A stretch of 29,267 nucleotides of DNA from Gnetum montanum (taxonomy: Eukaryota; Streptophyta; Gnetopsida; Gnetales; Gnetaceae): NCBI GenBank assembly GCA_015680685.1, contig MNCI01002930.1:9276-38542 (forward strand). The letters run 5' to 3'. This document shows, piece after piece, positions 12,032-21,557 of the stretch. The notes below the pieces were generated by a model, which had not been told where the DNA came from, did not search any database, and saw only the letters and a list, made by a program, of their open reading frames with translations. Both the position numbers and the translations under genes were made by a program. The stretch's first letter is position 1. Each line of letters starts with the position of its first letter.

Positions 12032-12918
12032 GTCTCTTAATTAAAATTCTTCTTCATCATCATCCTAGCGTTGTCCCAACAAAAACCTCTCCATCTATCA
12101 TTTGGTCAAATTTTGAGATGTCCTCTAAATCAAAATTCTTTTTCTAAGCTATGGGACAGCCTAATTGCAAGACTCTTGATTTGGGAATTCCAAGATATGG
12201 ATTCAATTCTAGTGGGCAATACTAAGTTATAAAGTTCTAAGTGAAGTCTATATCTTGGGGGTAAATATTGTTAAAAAATATTCCAAATTCCAAACCCAAA
12301 ATAAATAAAAAATCCAATTGATTTTAAGCTAGAGAACTACAAAAGAAAGCCAAATAGTTATAGATTTTTCTTTCAAACTTCTGGAAACACAAAGGTTAAT
12401 TTTTCCCTCCCATATCTTACTTTGATAGTTGAGTTTTGACATTTTTTATTTTTGTTAAAAGAGATTTATGCCATCATGTTTTAAATAGAAATTACGGGAA
12501 GAAAATAAATCCAAGAGTGGAATTTCTTTAACAAAAATCATTCAAAGTTTTTTATAAGAGATCTCCTATCATTGAAAATAAATATTAAATAGAAATTAGC
12601 ACTGAACAAAAGAGAGGGACTATGCAAAAAGCAATACAGCTAAGGCATGCTCCAAATATTGTTGAAACATTGGGTCTTGTAAAATATGCATAAACAACAA
12701 ATTGTAGAATTGCAAGACTGCAAAAAAAAAATAGACTATATTGGAGACTAGCTTAGAATGCCTTCCCTATTTACTGTTTTTTATTTATCCCATCAATTCT
12801 TGCTTGGCTTTCTGTACAATAATCTGTTATGAGGTGTAACTACACTTGGTTCACCTCCTAGCTGGATCAACAGTAGTGAAATCTACTTTCTATTATGGAA
12901 CATAATTCCTATACAAAC

Positions 12919-13100
12919 CTTAGCGCGTTTTCATCCGGATGCGGGGGATTCACCAGTGGATCGGAGCAGACGGGAGTCCACTATGCAAGGCATCCAATAG
13001 GCGGCAAACTTCATAGATACTGAGGAGCATCGCAACACCTTGGACTTGCTCCATGAGCTTGAACGTCCGCAATGCGCCTGCCGTCATTTGCCAACTCGCC
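12919..13100 (+). mobile_element. GC-rich scrap resembling the end of a gypsy integrase
   Basis: This segment is much richer in G, C and CpG than its surroundings and stops at the N at 13101. One frame reads ANFIDTEEHRNTLDLLHELE, like the block near the C-terminus of many gypsy integrases (LDLLEE/RREEA type). A stop lies just upstream. It could be a younger, less CpG-decayed insertion or a wrongly joined contig end. Confidence 0.4.
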
Positions 13101-13101
13101 N
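13101..13101. other. Single-N contig join
   Basis: An isolated N at the edge of the GC-rich scrap. The related strings CCTATACAAACCTT (12909-12922) and TCTTATACAAACTTG (13102-13116) sit on the two sides of the scrap. Confidence 0.7.
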
Positions 13102-13789
13102 TCTTATACAAACTTGTTGGATCTTTAATTTAATCACTGTCTACCAACAAGTTGTTAACAAGATTTTTTAAGACAATTTTAGTAACTATACTAATAAGTT
13201 GTTATCATTCATTAGCTGTTATAGAAAATTTCATTTATTCTTTATTTACATTTTATAATTTTTATGTTTTTGTTATAGTGCCTGGTTAAATTAATGAAGA
13301 GGCACCAATCAGGGTCTTCAGCATTTGAGTAAATCCATGCATGAACTCATGCAAGTTTCATCACATGTTCAACATCTATAAAGCAGATGAATGGTTAGCA
13401 TGCCTAGCTAAATAATCTAAATATAGTCTTTCATGGTTTTGTGAATTGTCTTCTAGTACATATCCATGAACAAAGTTTTAATTTCCCCTAAAGTTTTTGG
13501 GTTCATTGTTATGTGTTTCAAAATTTCTAATGCCTGTTCATTGATCTTAGATCATTGGATTACCTTATGTAAAACTAAAATGTAGGAATCCAAAGAAAAC
13601 ATTTATAAGCAAAGACTATATGCTTAGGACTTACAACTTAACGTCTACCATATCATCAGTTAGACATAATTGCTTAATTCATGCTTAACATAATTATAAC
13701 AGTATGTAATAAATTAATAACACAGTTTGTACAAAAATAAAACCATAAAACAAAATCTTAAAAAGAAAAATCAGGGAAAGTGAAAGAAC

Positions 13790-13880
13790 CATGCAAGGAA
13801 ACTGCTTCTTGCCACCCATTTGAATAATGTTAGGTCAAAAGTTTGGTCCATTCCTAGGACATGGATAATAGAGAATATCT
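13790..13880 (-). pseudogene. Exon 5, partial duplicate on the correctly oriented contig
   Basis: The last 91 nt of exon 5, ending at donor GTTCTTTC and cut at the N at 13881. It is identical to the plus-strand copy except at 13828 (CA here, CG at 14009-14010), which changes Val to Ile. The TGA at 13835-13837 is present here too, so at least that stop is seen on both contigs. Confidence 0.85.
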
Positions 13881-13925
13881 NTTTTGACTGCAATTTTGAA
13901 GTTTTAATTTTATTCTCTGAATTAG

Positions 13926-14048
13926 GTTTGAGAGATGGTATTATCAATACTTGATCTAGATATTCTCTATTATCCATGTCCTAGGAATGGACCAAACTTT
14001 TGACCTAACGTTATTCAAATGGGTGGCAAGAAGCAGTTTCCTTGCATG
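13926..14048 (+). pseudogene. Exon 5, complete copy, on an inverted contig, with two TGA stops
   Basis: 123 nt (41 codons), acceptor GAATTAG, donor GTTCTTTC. It encodes domain 1 from ILDLDILYYPCPRNGPNF to QMGGKKQFPCM. Codon 2 (13929-13931) and codon 26 (14001-14003) are TGA where relatives have arginine, as expected from CGA to TGA. The exon reads on the plus strand only because the contig between the Ns appears to be placed backwards. Turned round, it joins the minus-strand gene correctly. A partial copy lies at 13790-13880 on the minus strand. Confidence 0.85.
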
Positions 14049-14115
14049 GTTCTTTCACTTTCCCTGATTTTTCTTTTTAAGATTTTGTTTTATGGTTTTA
14101 TTTTTGTACAAACTN

Positions 14116-14576
14116 GCAGTCAAAAAATAATAAATATTAAATCTACCCTTTACTTTTGTAAGAAAATTTTTTGTATGGAAAGAACAATAAGAACTGCTAG
14201 GAAAAATATTGAATATCATTAAAACATTTTGTTTTTACATGTTGATAAAATATCAACATTAACTGTTTTAATTGGAAGGAAATACACCTGTAAAAGAAGA
14301 TGTATCATCATAATAATATCCCTGTACATGAAGTGGTATACTGGCATTACATTATCAATTTCACTGGTGTAAAAATTTTAATTTTCCATCTACCCCTTTA
14401 CTCATTTGGATTCAGTTTAAGCATTTTGATCTTTTTCATTCAAATTTTGTTTCCACTTGGACAACAAAAATTAGGGATATTTTTGCATGCTCAAAGTAAA
14501 TGAAAAATGCTTTCAGAAAATAACAATATATGGAATATAATTTAGTGGATCAAATGTAATCTATAAAATAACCAAC
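14116..14576. other. Intron 4, right part
   Basis: AT-rich. With 13882-13925 turned round it forms an intron of about 0.5 kb between exons 4 and 5. No element or RNA gene was seen. Confidence 0.6.
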
Positions 14577-14595
14577 CTTGTGACAAATTGGGCAA
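14577..14595 (-). pseudogene. Exon 4: 19-nt microexon with the CPxC motif
   Basis: Between acceptor TACTTAG and donor GTTGGTT lie 19 nt. Joined to the AG left by exon 3 they encode S-C-P-I-C-H-K, the redox or glutathione-site motif of domain 1. Phases on both sides fit exactly. The usual CPFCRK-type motif is changed at two positions, and the His codon CAC could come from an Arg CGC by CpG decay. Confidence 0.78.
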
Positions 14596-14762
14596 CTAAG
14601 TAATGCATCATGATTTCCATATGCAAAATTAGAAAAGAATGAAAATTAGTAAATAAGGAAATCTTGTGCAAACAAATGACAAAAAATTGTAAAAAGATGA
14701 AATTTAATTGGTAACTGATACTTAGTATTGAGTTAAAAAAAAAATATGATGAGGTTAAAAAC

Positions 14763-14829
14763 CTTTCAAACTCATAGATCTCAATAGGTCTCTTGGGGCC
14801 TGTCTTTGATGTCTCTACAAGCTTGTGAC
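14763..14829 (-). pseudogene. Exon 3: entry into the first thioredoxin-fold domain
   Basis: 67 nt, acceptor CTATAG, donor GTTTTTAA. It reads GHKLVETSKTGPKRPIEIYEFE and ends in phase 2. RPIEIYEFE is the family's first beta strand, just before the CPxC motif. Confidence 0.87.
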
Positions 14830-15116
14830 CTATAGGAGATTAAAATCAAAGATGAACTCTAATGTCACAAAAATGAACAAACATGATATTCTGTTTATCT
14901 GTTTGAAGTTACTGTACTAGCTCTATGCAACGTTTCCAAAAACAAAACAAAACAAAAGGACAATTGTTTAATGATGACATTCTGAATCAATATACCCAGA
15001 CAATGGTGGAGAATTTGCACATCTATCTTGGATAAACCAACTGATACTATCAAGTATTTATAGGCATTCAAGATAATCTTTTTTGTTACAAATAAGGACA
15101 GGCACATTTATCTTAC

Positions 15117-15184
15117 CTGCAACTGAAAAAGAAGTATACGTGTTTTGTGGAACACTGGACTCGGGAACCCAAGACGCTTTATAG
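15117..15184 (-). pseudogene. Exon 2
   Basis: 68 nt between acceptor ATATGGCAG and donor GTAAGATAA. It joins exon 1 in phase 2 to give GYKASWVPES...SFSVAG, which fits the family segment between the linker and domain 1. The acceptor sits inside a 51-bp tandem duplication, so an identical acceptor lies 51 nt upstream in the transcript at 15236-15238. Confidence 0.85.
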
Positions 15185-15282
15185 CTGCCATATAGATGAA
15201 GTATGCATTAAAATTAAAAGAGGAAATGCATGTAGCTGCCATATAGATGAAGTATGCATTAAAATTAAAAGAGGAAATGCAT
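15182..15282. repeat. 51-bp tandem duplication across the exon 2 acceptor
   Basis: Copies at 15182-15232 and 15233-15282 are identical apart from one base at the end (TAGCTGCCATATAGATGAAG...). On the minus strand each carries ATATGGCAG|CTA, so the 3' splice site of exon 2 exists twice. Confidence 0.95.
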
Positions 15283-15900
15283 AGATGCTGATGAGAAAAC
15301 TAGTCATAACTCCAATACACCGAAAACAGAAATTTTATGCAATGGAACATTGATATGTCTCTTGATCTCTAAGATTTACAGACGATTCCAGTTGTACCTA
15401 GAATCTTATATTTTAATTAAGAAATTTTTTTTCACCTCTTGAAAAACATACATATTGAAATACATCAGTCATGTTCCCTTTCCTTCATCATTTCCGTACA
15501 ATTAGAACTTTCCATTTTCTTTTGCTGTCCATGCACATTTCATTCATTATGACTTTAAAAGAATAGGATTCTATAAGCACTATTACATTGAGCACAGTTG
15601 AGTTTCAACCCATAAAGCTGTAGCATGGAATGTTTACTTTCAAGAAGTCTGTGCCCCCAAACCAGAAAAATGTAAATGAATGAATATTCAACCATCAACC
15701 ATAAGTAGCAATGGAAACTCTAGAATAGAAATTGCAGAGACTGTAAGCGCTACACAAAACATCAAGTAAAACTCTTTAATTTTATTAAACTTCAAACTCC
15801 CTGCAAATCGAACAGATGGTGCCAATATCATTTCAAACTTTGAAAAATTACGAAACAATGAAACTCAATTACGAAAAAAAAAAAGTGAGTGAGAGAGAAC
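15185..15900. other. Intron 1
   Basis: About 0.7 kb, AT-rich, from donor GTTCTC after exon 1 to the acceptor of exon 2. Apart from the duplication at its 3' end, nothing is recognisable. Confidence 0.6.
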
Positions 15901-16142
15901 CCTTGAGCAAAGGCACCGGTGCCAAGGCGAAAGGGAAGAGCGAGAGAAGAAGAGAGAATGGTTCCCCACTGATCTTGCCTAACCCGGAACCGCCATGGCT
16001 CGGGAGGCTGAAATCCAGCAGGTCGTGCTGAAACAGATGACTCATTCTCGTTTTGGGTGATTTGCTGTTGCTGTGCTTCGACTCCATGAAAGCTCAAACG
16101 AGGTCGTGCAGACACCCCTGTCACTGCAATAGCCACCACCAT
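15901..16142 (-). pseudogene. Exon 1: start codon, transit peptide, N-terminal linker
   Basis: ATG at 16142-16140 opens 80 codons plus two bases, ending CAAGG before donor GTTCTC. The first 40 residues (MVVAIAVTGVSARPRLSF...) are rich in Ala, Ser, Val and Arg and poor in acidic residues, as in a chloroplast transit peptide. Then follow PAGFQPPEPWRFRVRQD and FRLGTGAF, which are conserved in the family. No stop or frameshift is seen. Local GC and CpG are higher than in the introns, as expected near a plant promoter. Confidence 0.88.
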
Positions 16143-16330
16143 GTTGACTGTGAACTGAAGATAACTGCAGGCGCCCCGAGACTCAGCACCATCTTATTTC
16201 TTTCGCCAGCTGGTATCCCTACTCGTTAAAAGCATGACAACGGCAAACACATGAATGATATTGTTAACCCGGGACCAACTTTCAAGGCCAGCGTGGTTTT
16301 TATCTCCAACGGCTTTGATGAAATTTTTTC
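16143..16330 (-). promoter_or_regulatory. Probable 5' UTR and promoter region of the host gene
   Basis: Sequence upstream of the exon 1 start codon is richer in G, C and CpG than the surrounding DNA and merges into AT-rich DNA after about 16320. The context before the ATG is GTCAAC. No convincing TATA box was identified, so the start of transcription cannot be placed. Confidence 0.4.
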
Positions 16331-16422
16331 ATTTGTTACATTCTGTATGCAAGGGAGAGGTTAAAATTTTTATTTATCACAGCGCCTAGATTGTGATCCG
16401 CATGTTCCAAGTTCAAAGTTCC

Positions 16423-16460
16423 AAGTTGAGTTTGAAATGAGAAGTTGAGTTTGAAATGAC
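16423..16460. repeat. 19-bp tandem duplication
   Basis: AAGTTGAGTTTGAAATGAG is followed directly by the same text ending in C. Confidence 0.9.
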
Positions 16461-16540
16461 ATGTTAATTTTAAAATGAGGTGTTAGTTTAGTAGTAAGAC
16501 ATTTAATTTAGAAGCTCCACATTATGGGTTTGATTTAGAA

Positions 16541-16700
16541 GCATGTATATTAAACATGGCAATGGTTTACAAAATTAAACTTACAAGTCCTAAGCAAAAC
16601 TACTTGATCTGTTGTGGATATCAAAAAGCATGTATATTAAACATGGCAAAGGTTTACAAAATTAGACTTAGAAGTCCTAAGCAAAACTACTTGATATGGC
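16541..16700. repeat. 87-bp tandem duplication
   Basis: Copies start at 16541 and 16628 with GCATGTATATTAAACATGGC and share AGTCCTAAGCAAAACTACTT. The second copy is shorter. Confidence 0.88.
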
Positions 16701-17535
16701 CACAAAATACCACCAAACATGGTAGGCTAGTCAACAAGTACAATATTCAACCCAAAAACAAAAACAAAACAAAACCGCCATTGATATAGTAAGCATTTTG
16801 ACATGGAATTCCTACGTTCACTAAGTTAGGAACTATAGAGTGGCAGATGGCATAGTTAGGTAGCAACAAGAGCATAGTCTTCCTCAGCATCTAAAGGGAG
16901 AGCAACCCAAGCAAATGCCATTAAGTTCAATATTTCCCTCTTTTGGTTTGTAGGCAAGATCTTGTAATAACAATTGTAAGTAGGGCATTATCAAGGTAGA
17001 AAGTAACTTCGAGTTGGTCCTCAAGAAAGATGAGGCCTAGAAGGGAGTTGGTGATGCAAGAAGGATAGTAGGATTCAAAAGGCCCAACCACGGATGATAA
17101 AGCACTTCCTACCATAATCAAAGTAGTGTATCTTGGATTTTTTAGTACATCTAATGTTTCTCCAACAAATTTGATTTTTTTTCAACAAATCTAACTTTTC
17201 TCACTCCAATGTTTTCCCAAAAGATCTAATTTTTCTAGAATTCCCATATGATGGATTCTACATTACTCTCATCTTCTTTGACCAATGTTGAAATTTCTGC
17301 TTCTCTTACAATGCAAAAATTTTTGTTGAGTCTCAAAATGCAAATTTACAAGCTTATAAGAAAAAGGTTGTAACAACTTCTTCTAGTGATATTGATGCAA
17401 CTAAGACACCCAATTTTGTTTTCCCAAATGATGTATTTGAATCATTGGTTGTTGATTTTTCATCACACTGTGTTCATTCAAATTTTGGATTATTTGCCTC
17501 ATATTCAAAGTTTCATTTCATAGTTGATAAGCAAT

Positions 17536-18600
17536 TGAGGTACCCCTACGTCCAACCATATGAATTACAAAGCATTCATGTGCAATTTAGTCAAATTTTG
17601 TGAGCTCTAGAGTTTTTAATACACTAGTCTTCTATAAAGTGAACCTTGCCCTAAAGATCAGTTGTTGTCTTCCCAATTACGCTTGTGATGTATAAAGGTA
17701 TGGTTAAGTGTAATCGAGGCATATGCTTTTTATTGTTTTATATTTTATGTTCTTTGGTACTTAGACTAGAGAGATGAAATAATTTAACAACTAATCTAAG
17801 TTAACCGCTTAACTAGTCTCTAACTAATCCTAACATAAGCATCTGGTTCCACTTTTCGTACATGTCCTAAACCCACGTATCCACTGCTGGGTTACTAAGC
17901 ACTACACTACTAAGTGCACTAAGTAATAACATTGCTTGGATTATCAAGTGAATACATGTTTACGCTTAAAGTGATTGTACTTATGTACTTAATCTATTTA
18001 GCTTAATTAATTAAATGATTACTTGAAGTCTAATTTAAATTAATTAATGACACAATTAATGAAAACAATAAATGCGTAAATAAATCATTAATCTATTCTA
18101 AGTGCTGCAAAGTTTAATCAAAAAGGCTTATTTTTATTGCCATACACACTAGTGTGGTTTAGGTACAACAGTGCTCGAATAAAGATCCATATATGTTCTA
18201 ACTCCTACTGCAAGCACTTAGAGAAATATTCTAATTTTCAAATGAACAAACTGCAAGAGCTTTACTACTACTATGAATTGAATGCTCATAAACATGGCTA
18301 GGAGCTCATATTTATAGTTTTTGCTATAGGACTATGTTGATAGGGCCTTGTAGATGTAGCAAATGCTACATCGATGTGGCCCCATCAATTGGGCAACACC
18401 ACGTAAATAGGGCCCATCGACAAGGCCACATTAATGGGGGCCTGTCAACACGACACTTTGATGCTCATCATACCCCCACAACTGAATAAAAACTCATCCT
18501 CATGTTTCTTTACAAAATTAGGAAGGTATGGGATTATTGATTGACTCTTAAAAAAATAAACTGACTTGACAAAATTGAGTGGCCAAGTGTACAAATCAAC
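17536..18600 (-). mobile_element. 3' LTR of the Athila-like gypsy element
   Basis: It aligns, with gaps, to the right LTR: GAGGTACCCCTAC near its start, TGTCTTCC, GGTATGGTTAAGT, TTTTATGTT, the TTTATTGCC and AATAAAGATCC block near 18140-18190, a TATA box, AAAACTCATCCTCA and GGAAGGTATGGGATTATTGA. Divergence from the 5' LTR is high, so the insertion is old. The inner border near 18600 is approximate. The outer border may be the TG at 17536. Confidence 0.8.
18309..18316 (-). promoter_or_regulatory. TATA box in the 3' LTR
   Basis: TATAAATA on the minus strand, at the position homologous to 29001-29008 in the other LTR. Upstream (18330-18450) lies an array of GGGCC, ATCGAT-like and CATCGA motifs. 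Confidence 0.6.
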
Positions 18601-18689
18601 AAATTACAAAAAATTATGATATTCATGACACAAAATTGAACACCATTACATGACTACAAAAAAATTGGATAGCATATCCTCTGGTGGCA

Positions 18690-21557
18690 TGAAGGTGATG
18701 AAGAAGATCAACAATCCCAGGCGATGGAGGCTCCTAAGATTCTAAAGGATCTTTACTAACTTTGGGCATGTGTGATGGCTAAGGTGGTTGGGGCTATCCT
18801 GTTGCAACTGCAACCTCCAATGGAAGGCAAAAGGCATCTAGTAATGCCTTCATCTTCTCCTCCTTACTTCGAGGATCATTCACAGTTCACATGAGATGAC
18901 CAATGTGGGATAGAATGGGGATATCCCACGAACAAGGCATTATTGGAAACATCGCCTTCACATTGACAAACCAAGTAGTGACCTATTTGTATCTGATATT
19001 GAATGCCCTGACTACATTCTGTAGCTCCTAGTAGTCATTCATCCTCTTGGCCAGGTTCTTGGTAGTTGATCTTTGATTAGTGAATCATGCCTTGAGAACT
19101 TTGAGTTCAATCTTTGCCACTGCAAGCTTTTGCTTAGTGTCTTTATGATGCTTGAACTTAGCCTTGTACAATAAGTATGAGTTGGCTACCTATTTCTCAA
19201 GTTCTGACTATGGCCATTTGATAGTCAACATGGCCAAATTTGCATAATAGAGATTGGTGAACTTCATATATTCTATCATCTCCTCAATCTACAACTCCTT
19301 TGTGTGGATTTCTACTTTGTTGTAGGCATTTAGGTTGCCACAATTCTTTTCCTTACTAGAGTTGCTAGAGGGCTTCATTCACTTTCACCTTTGCCAATTG
19401 AATGTGTTTTTCATTTACTTCCTTTTATAGACTGACTTGCTCTCTATAATGATCTTTGACTTTCTCAAATTTGAGAGTTTCTGATTTCCAAGTGGCTACC
19501 TCGATTGTAGTTTTTTGGCAAAGGGCACAGACCTCCTGCATGGAGAGATGTCTATATTCTACTATCAATCTCTTCAATTCTGTGTTTGCTCTAGCTAGTT
19601 GCTCCTGCTGTTGATGGATAAAATTTGTTAATTATTGCTTGTGCTCATCAACATTCCACAGGCGATGGTTCTCTACAGTCAACTGTATGTTCTCCTGGCA
19701 GGTCTGATCCAAAGCCTTCTAAATCTTGTGTTGTATGGCCTTTTCCAAGGATTAGTAGAACATTGTTGTCTTTATTACACCCTCAACCCCTTTCAGTTTA
19801 CTATGAAGTTGTTCCATAGCTTCATCTCTTGTCAATGTTGAGTTGAGAAATGCAGGGTCAACAATCTAGGCTCTCGATTTGGCAACTTCTGTAGCAAAGC
19901 ATTCGTTCAGCTCCTTGCCTATTTTGAGTTACCCCTCCAAGATGATATTCTTGTTCCTTACCTCTAGCAGCTTTGACTAGGTCACAGTAATATTGTTCAG
20001 AAGATCAAAGACATCTAGAAGTAATTGCCTAGTTCCCACCAGTTGATCTAATAGATCTTCATGTTGTGTTGCATTTATTCTATCATTTGTAGTCCCTACG
20101 TATGTTTGCACATATTTGAGTGTAGTGATGTTTGGTGCATATGCCATAGGTGCATTGAGCATTTCAACAATATGGTTAGTAACCACTTCTACTACAATCT
20201 CCTATCCTTGGTGCTACATCACCAATGCAGTTGTCCCTTCATCCTTCTCCAAGTGCATTGAGAAAGGTTGCAACATTCCTAGAGATTTCTAAGAGTGGCT
20301 ATTATTCTATGAGAGATACTGTGACCTCTCTGGTGCTCGAATTCAACCTCATGAGTAGCTGCAATCTTTGGGTTAAGAAAATAAATCCATCTCCATCCAT
20401 CAAACTAATTGTCTAGGCCACCTCATTTAGGTGACTCATTAATGGTCTATACACAAATCGGTCCCCACCACTCATGCCTACTTATTGCTCTTGTTCACTC
20501 AAGAGCCATTCTTGGTATTCGCACAACCGTTGGGTAGTTACAACGATGTCTGACATAGTTGTTTGAGTGGTAGGTGGAGGGTACTGGTCGCTACTCCTCT
20601 TCTTGGATAGTTGTTGCAAGCATTTTATCTTTCATCATTTCTACCCAATTGGTAGTCGAGGCCTACCTGACAACATCATTTGTATGATAGAATATTCCCC
20701 CCCTCCAACAGATTTTTCTAATGAGGCATGGGAAGGGGAGTATCTTCCTTCCACATTCATTTTCTTTAAATCGCTTCTCCATCTCTAGATAGATTAGTTA
20801 TGGAAGGTTGACAGGGAATCTTCTACTTAGAGTAGCACATGCTTAGGCAAAGAAGGTTGTGAGTTTGCTTGGCCTCACCATGGGATTGAGGTAGAAGGCT
20901 ACAATCTTGTAGTGGATCCTCTTTTCTGGTGTGAGTGCATCAAACTTCTTATAGTTGACACCATAGAACCATCATGTCCATTCTTTCTTGATTTTGGAGT
21001 ATGCTTGCATTGGAATTTTAATAAGGCTTGTCCTCATTTCTAGCAACCCAAGCACTGCAGTAATGACCTACATTGAGTAGGACACTAAGATGTCCTTGAT
21101 TTTCACCATTGATCTAGGCTGCCTATTATTCCAAAATAGGAATGTCTCTCCCATATACCACTCCCTGGTGGAAGTGATGATTGGCCACATGGAAGAGGTC
21201 TTAAGCTGGTCTTGCACTTCTTTTGGTGCTTGTTCTAGGAATGGATCAAAGTTTAACTCTTGAAGCATTGTTTTCTATACCTCTCGTGATTTGATTTCAT
21301 TTAGACAAGCCTTTATCAAGGTCACCTCCAGATTTTCTTGTGGTGCTAGCACATCATCTCGATGGGAGTGTTTTGTTGTTGCTGCTGGTCCTGGAATCTA
21401 TTTGATAGTTTCTTCCACTTCTACCTCTTCCCTAAGGGGACTTGTGGTATGGGATGCAAGTGGTTCTTCTTAGGCCTATTCTTAGCCTCTTCCCGTTCTA
21501 AGCCATTTCTCCCTTGATATGGTTTTGCTACCTACATGTGCTTCCTTTTTGTGCCAT
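18690..21557 (-). pseudogene. Third ORF of the gypsy element (env-position, coiled-coil), decayed
   Basis: Downstream of integrase and before the 3' LTR, the minus strand keeps a long coding signal broken by many stops. A possible start is the ATG at 21557-21555. The N-terminal half includes FLEQAPKEVQDQLKTSSMWP, KRIHYKIVAFYLNPM and KILPFPCLIRKIC. The last resembles a block of the 'putative plant transposon protein' domain found in ORFs of plant gypsy elements (recalled, not searched). The second half is Glu/Lys/Leu-rich (QQQEQLARANTELKRLI), typical of a coiled coil. No signal peptide or membrane segment is evident, so calling it an envelope gene is not justified. Confidence 0.6.

Larger units (their letters stand above)
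10351..13789. other. Intron 5, about 3.4 kb
   Basis: It holds a possible SINE (11850-12031), two copies of a short dispersed-repeat-like motif near 11541-11570 and 12061-12085 (CCTAGC then TTGTCCCAA), and a GC-rich gypsy-like scrap ending at an N (12919-13100). In 10356-11500 and 13102-13723 I see nothing recognisable. Confidence 0.45.
13724..14114. repeat. 157-bp inverted repeat, probably an assembly artefact
   Basis: 13724-13880 and 13958-14114 are reverse complements with one mismatch (13828/14010). One arm ends exactly at the N at 13881, the other exactly at the N at 14115. If 13882-14114 is reverse complemented, it overlaps the left contig by 157 bp and ends in GCAGTCAAAA, the first 10 bases of the right contig at 14116. 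The simplest reading is a misoriented middle contig. Confidence 0.9.
1804..16142 (-). pseudogene. Broken gene for a plastid-type tandem GST N-terminal (thioredoxin-fold) protein, 11 exons
   Basis: Exon peptides match, in order, a plant protein family with two GST N-terminal/thioredoxin-like domains behind a plastid transit peptide (Arabidopsis At5g03880 type, named from memory). Seen in order: PAGFQPPEPWRFRVRQD and FRLGTGAF (exon 1); RPIEIYEFE (exon 3); CPIC, where the family has CPxC (exon 4); ILYYPCPRNGPNF and QMGGKKQFP (exon 5); VSMYEFDDIIKYL (exon 6); PEKPIDL (exon 8); ASPFCKIVRETLVELELPH (exon 9); EKTGHFQ (exon 10); VPYLEDP and MFESAEIIEYL (exon 11). Exons total 918 nt, about 305 codons, somewhat short for the family. 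It cannot make the full protein: exon 5 has two TGA codons, exon 8 has a TAG, and exon 6 is split by an LTR. Active members are thought to act in chloroplasts; the substrate is not known to me. A functional copy may exist elsewhere. Confidence 0.87.
16331..17535. other. Intergenic stretch between host gene and gypsy element
   Basis: It holds two small tandem duplications (16423-16460 and 16541-16700). An open frame at 16927-17121 on the minus strand shows no family motif. Nothing else is recognisable. Confidence 0.45.

Noticed and set aside
12855-12871. Minus-strand GTTGATCCAGCTAGGAG before GTGAAC as a tiny exon encoding the VDPNTG motif
   Set aside because: It has no AG acceptor and its length breaks the frame. 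The true VDxxxG codons are at 10350-10333, joined to exon 6 once the solo LTR is removed.
13926-14048. In-frame TGA codons as selenocysteine or RNA-edited sites
   Set aside because: The family has arginine there, land-plant nuclear genes do not use selenocysteine, and C-to-U editing restoring CGA would be the wrong direction. The other damage in the gene supports loss of function.
13724-14114. Inverted repeat as a MITE, hairpin or cruciform
   Set aside because: The arms end exactly at Ns, contain exon sequence, and have no target duplication. The flipped-contig model explains everything.
18690-21557. Third ORF called as an envelope gene
   Set aside because: Position alone suggests it. No signal peptide, transmembrane segment or furin-like site was seen, so I kept a neutral description.
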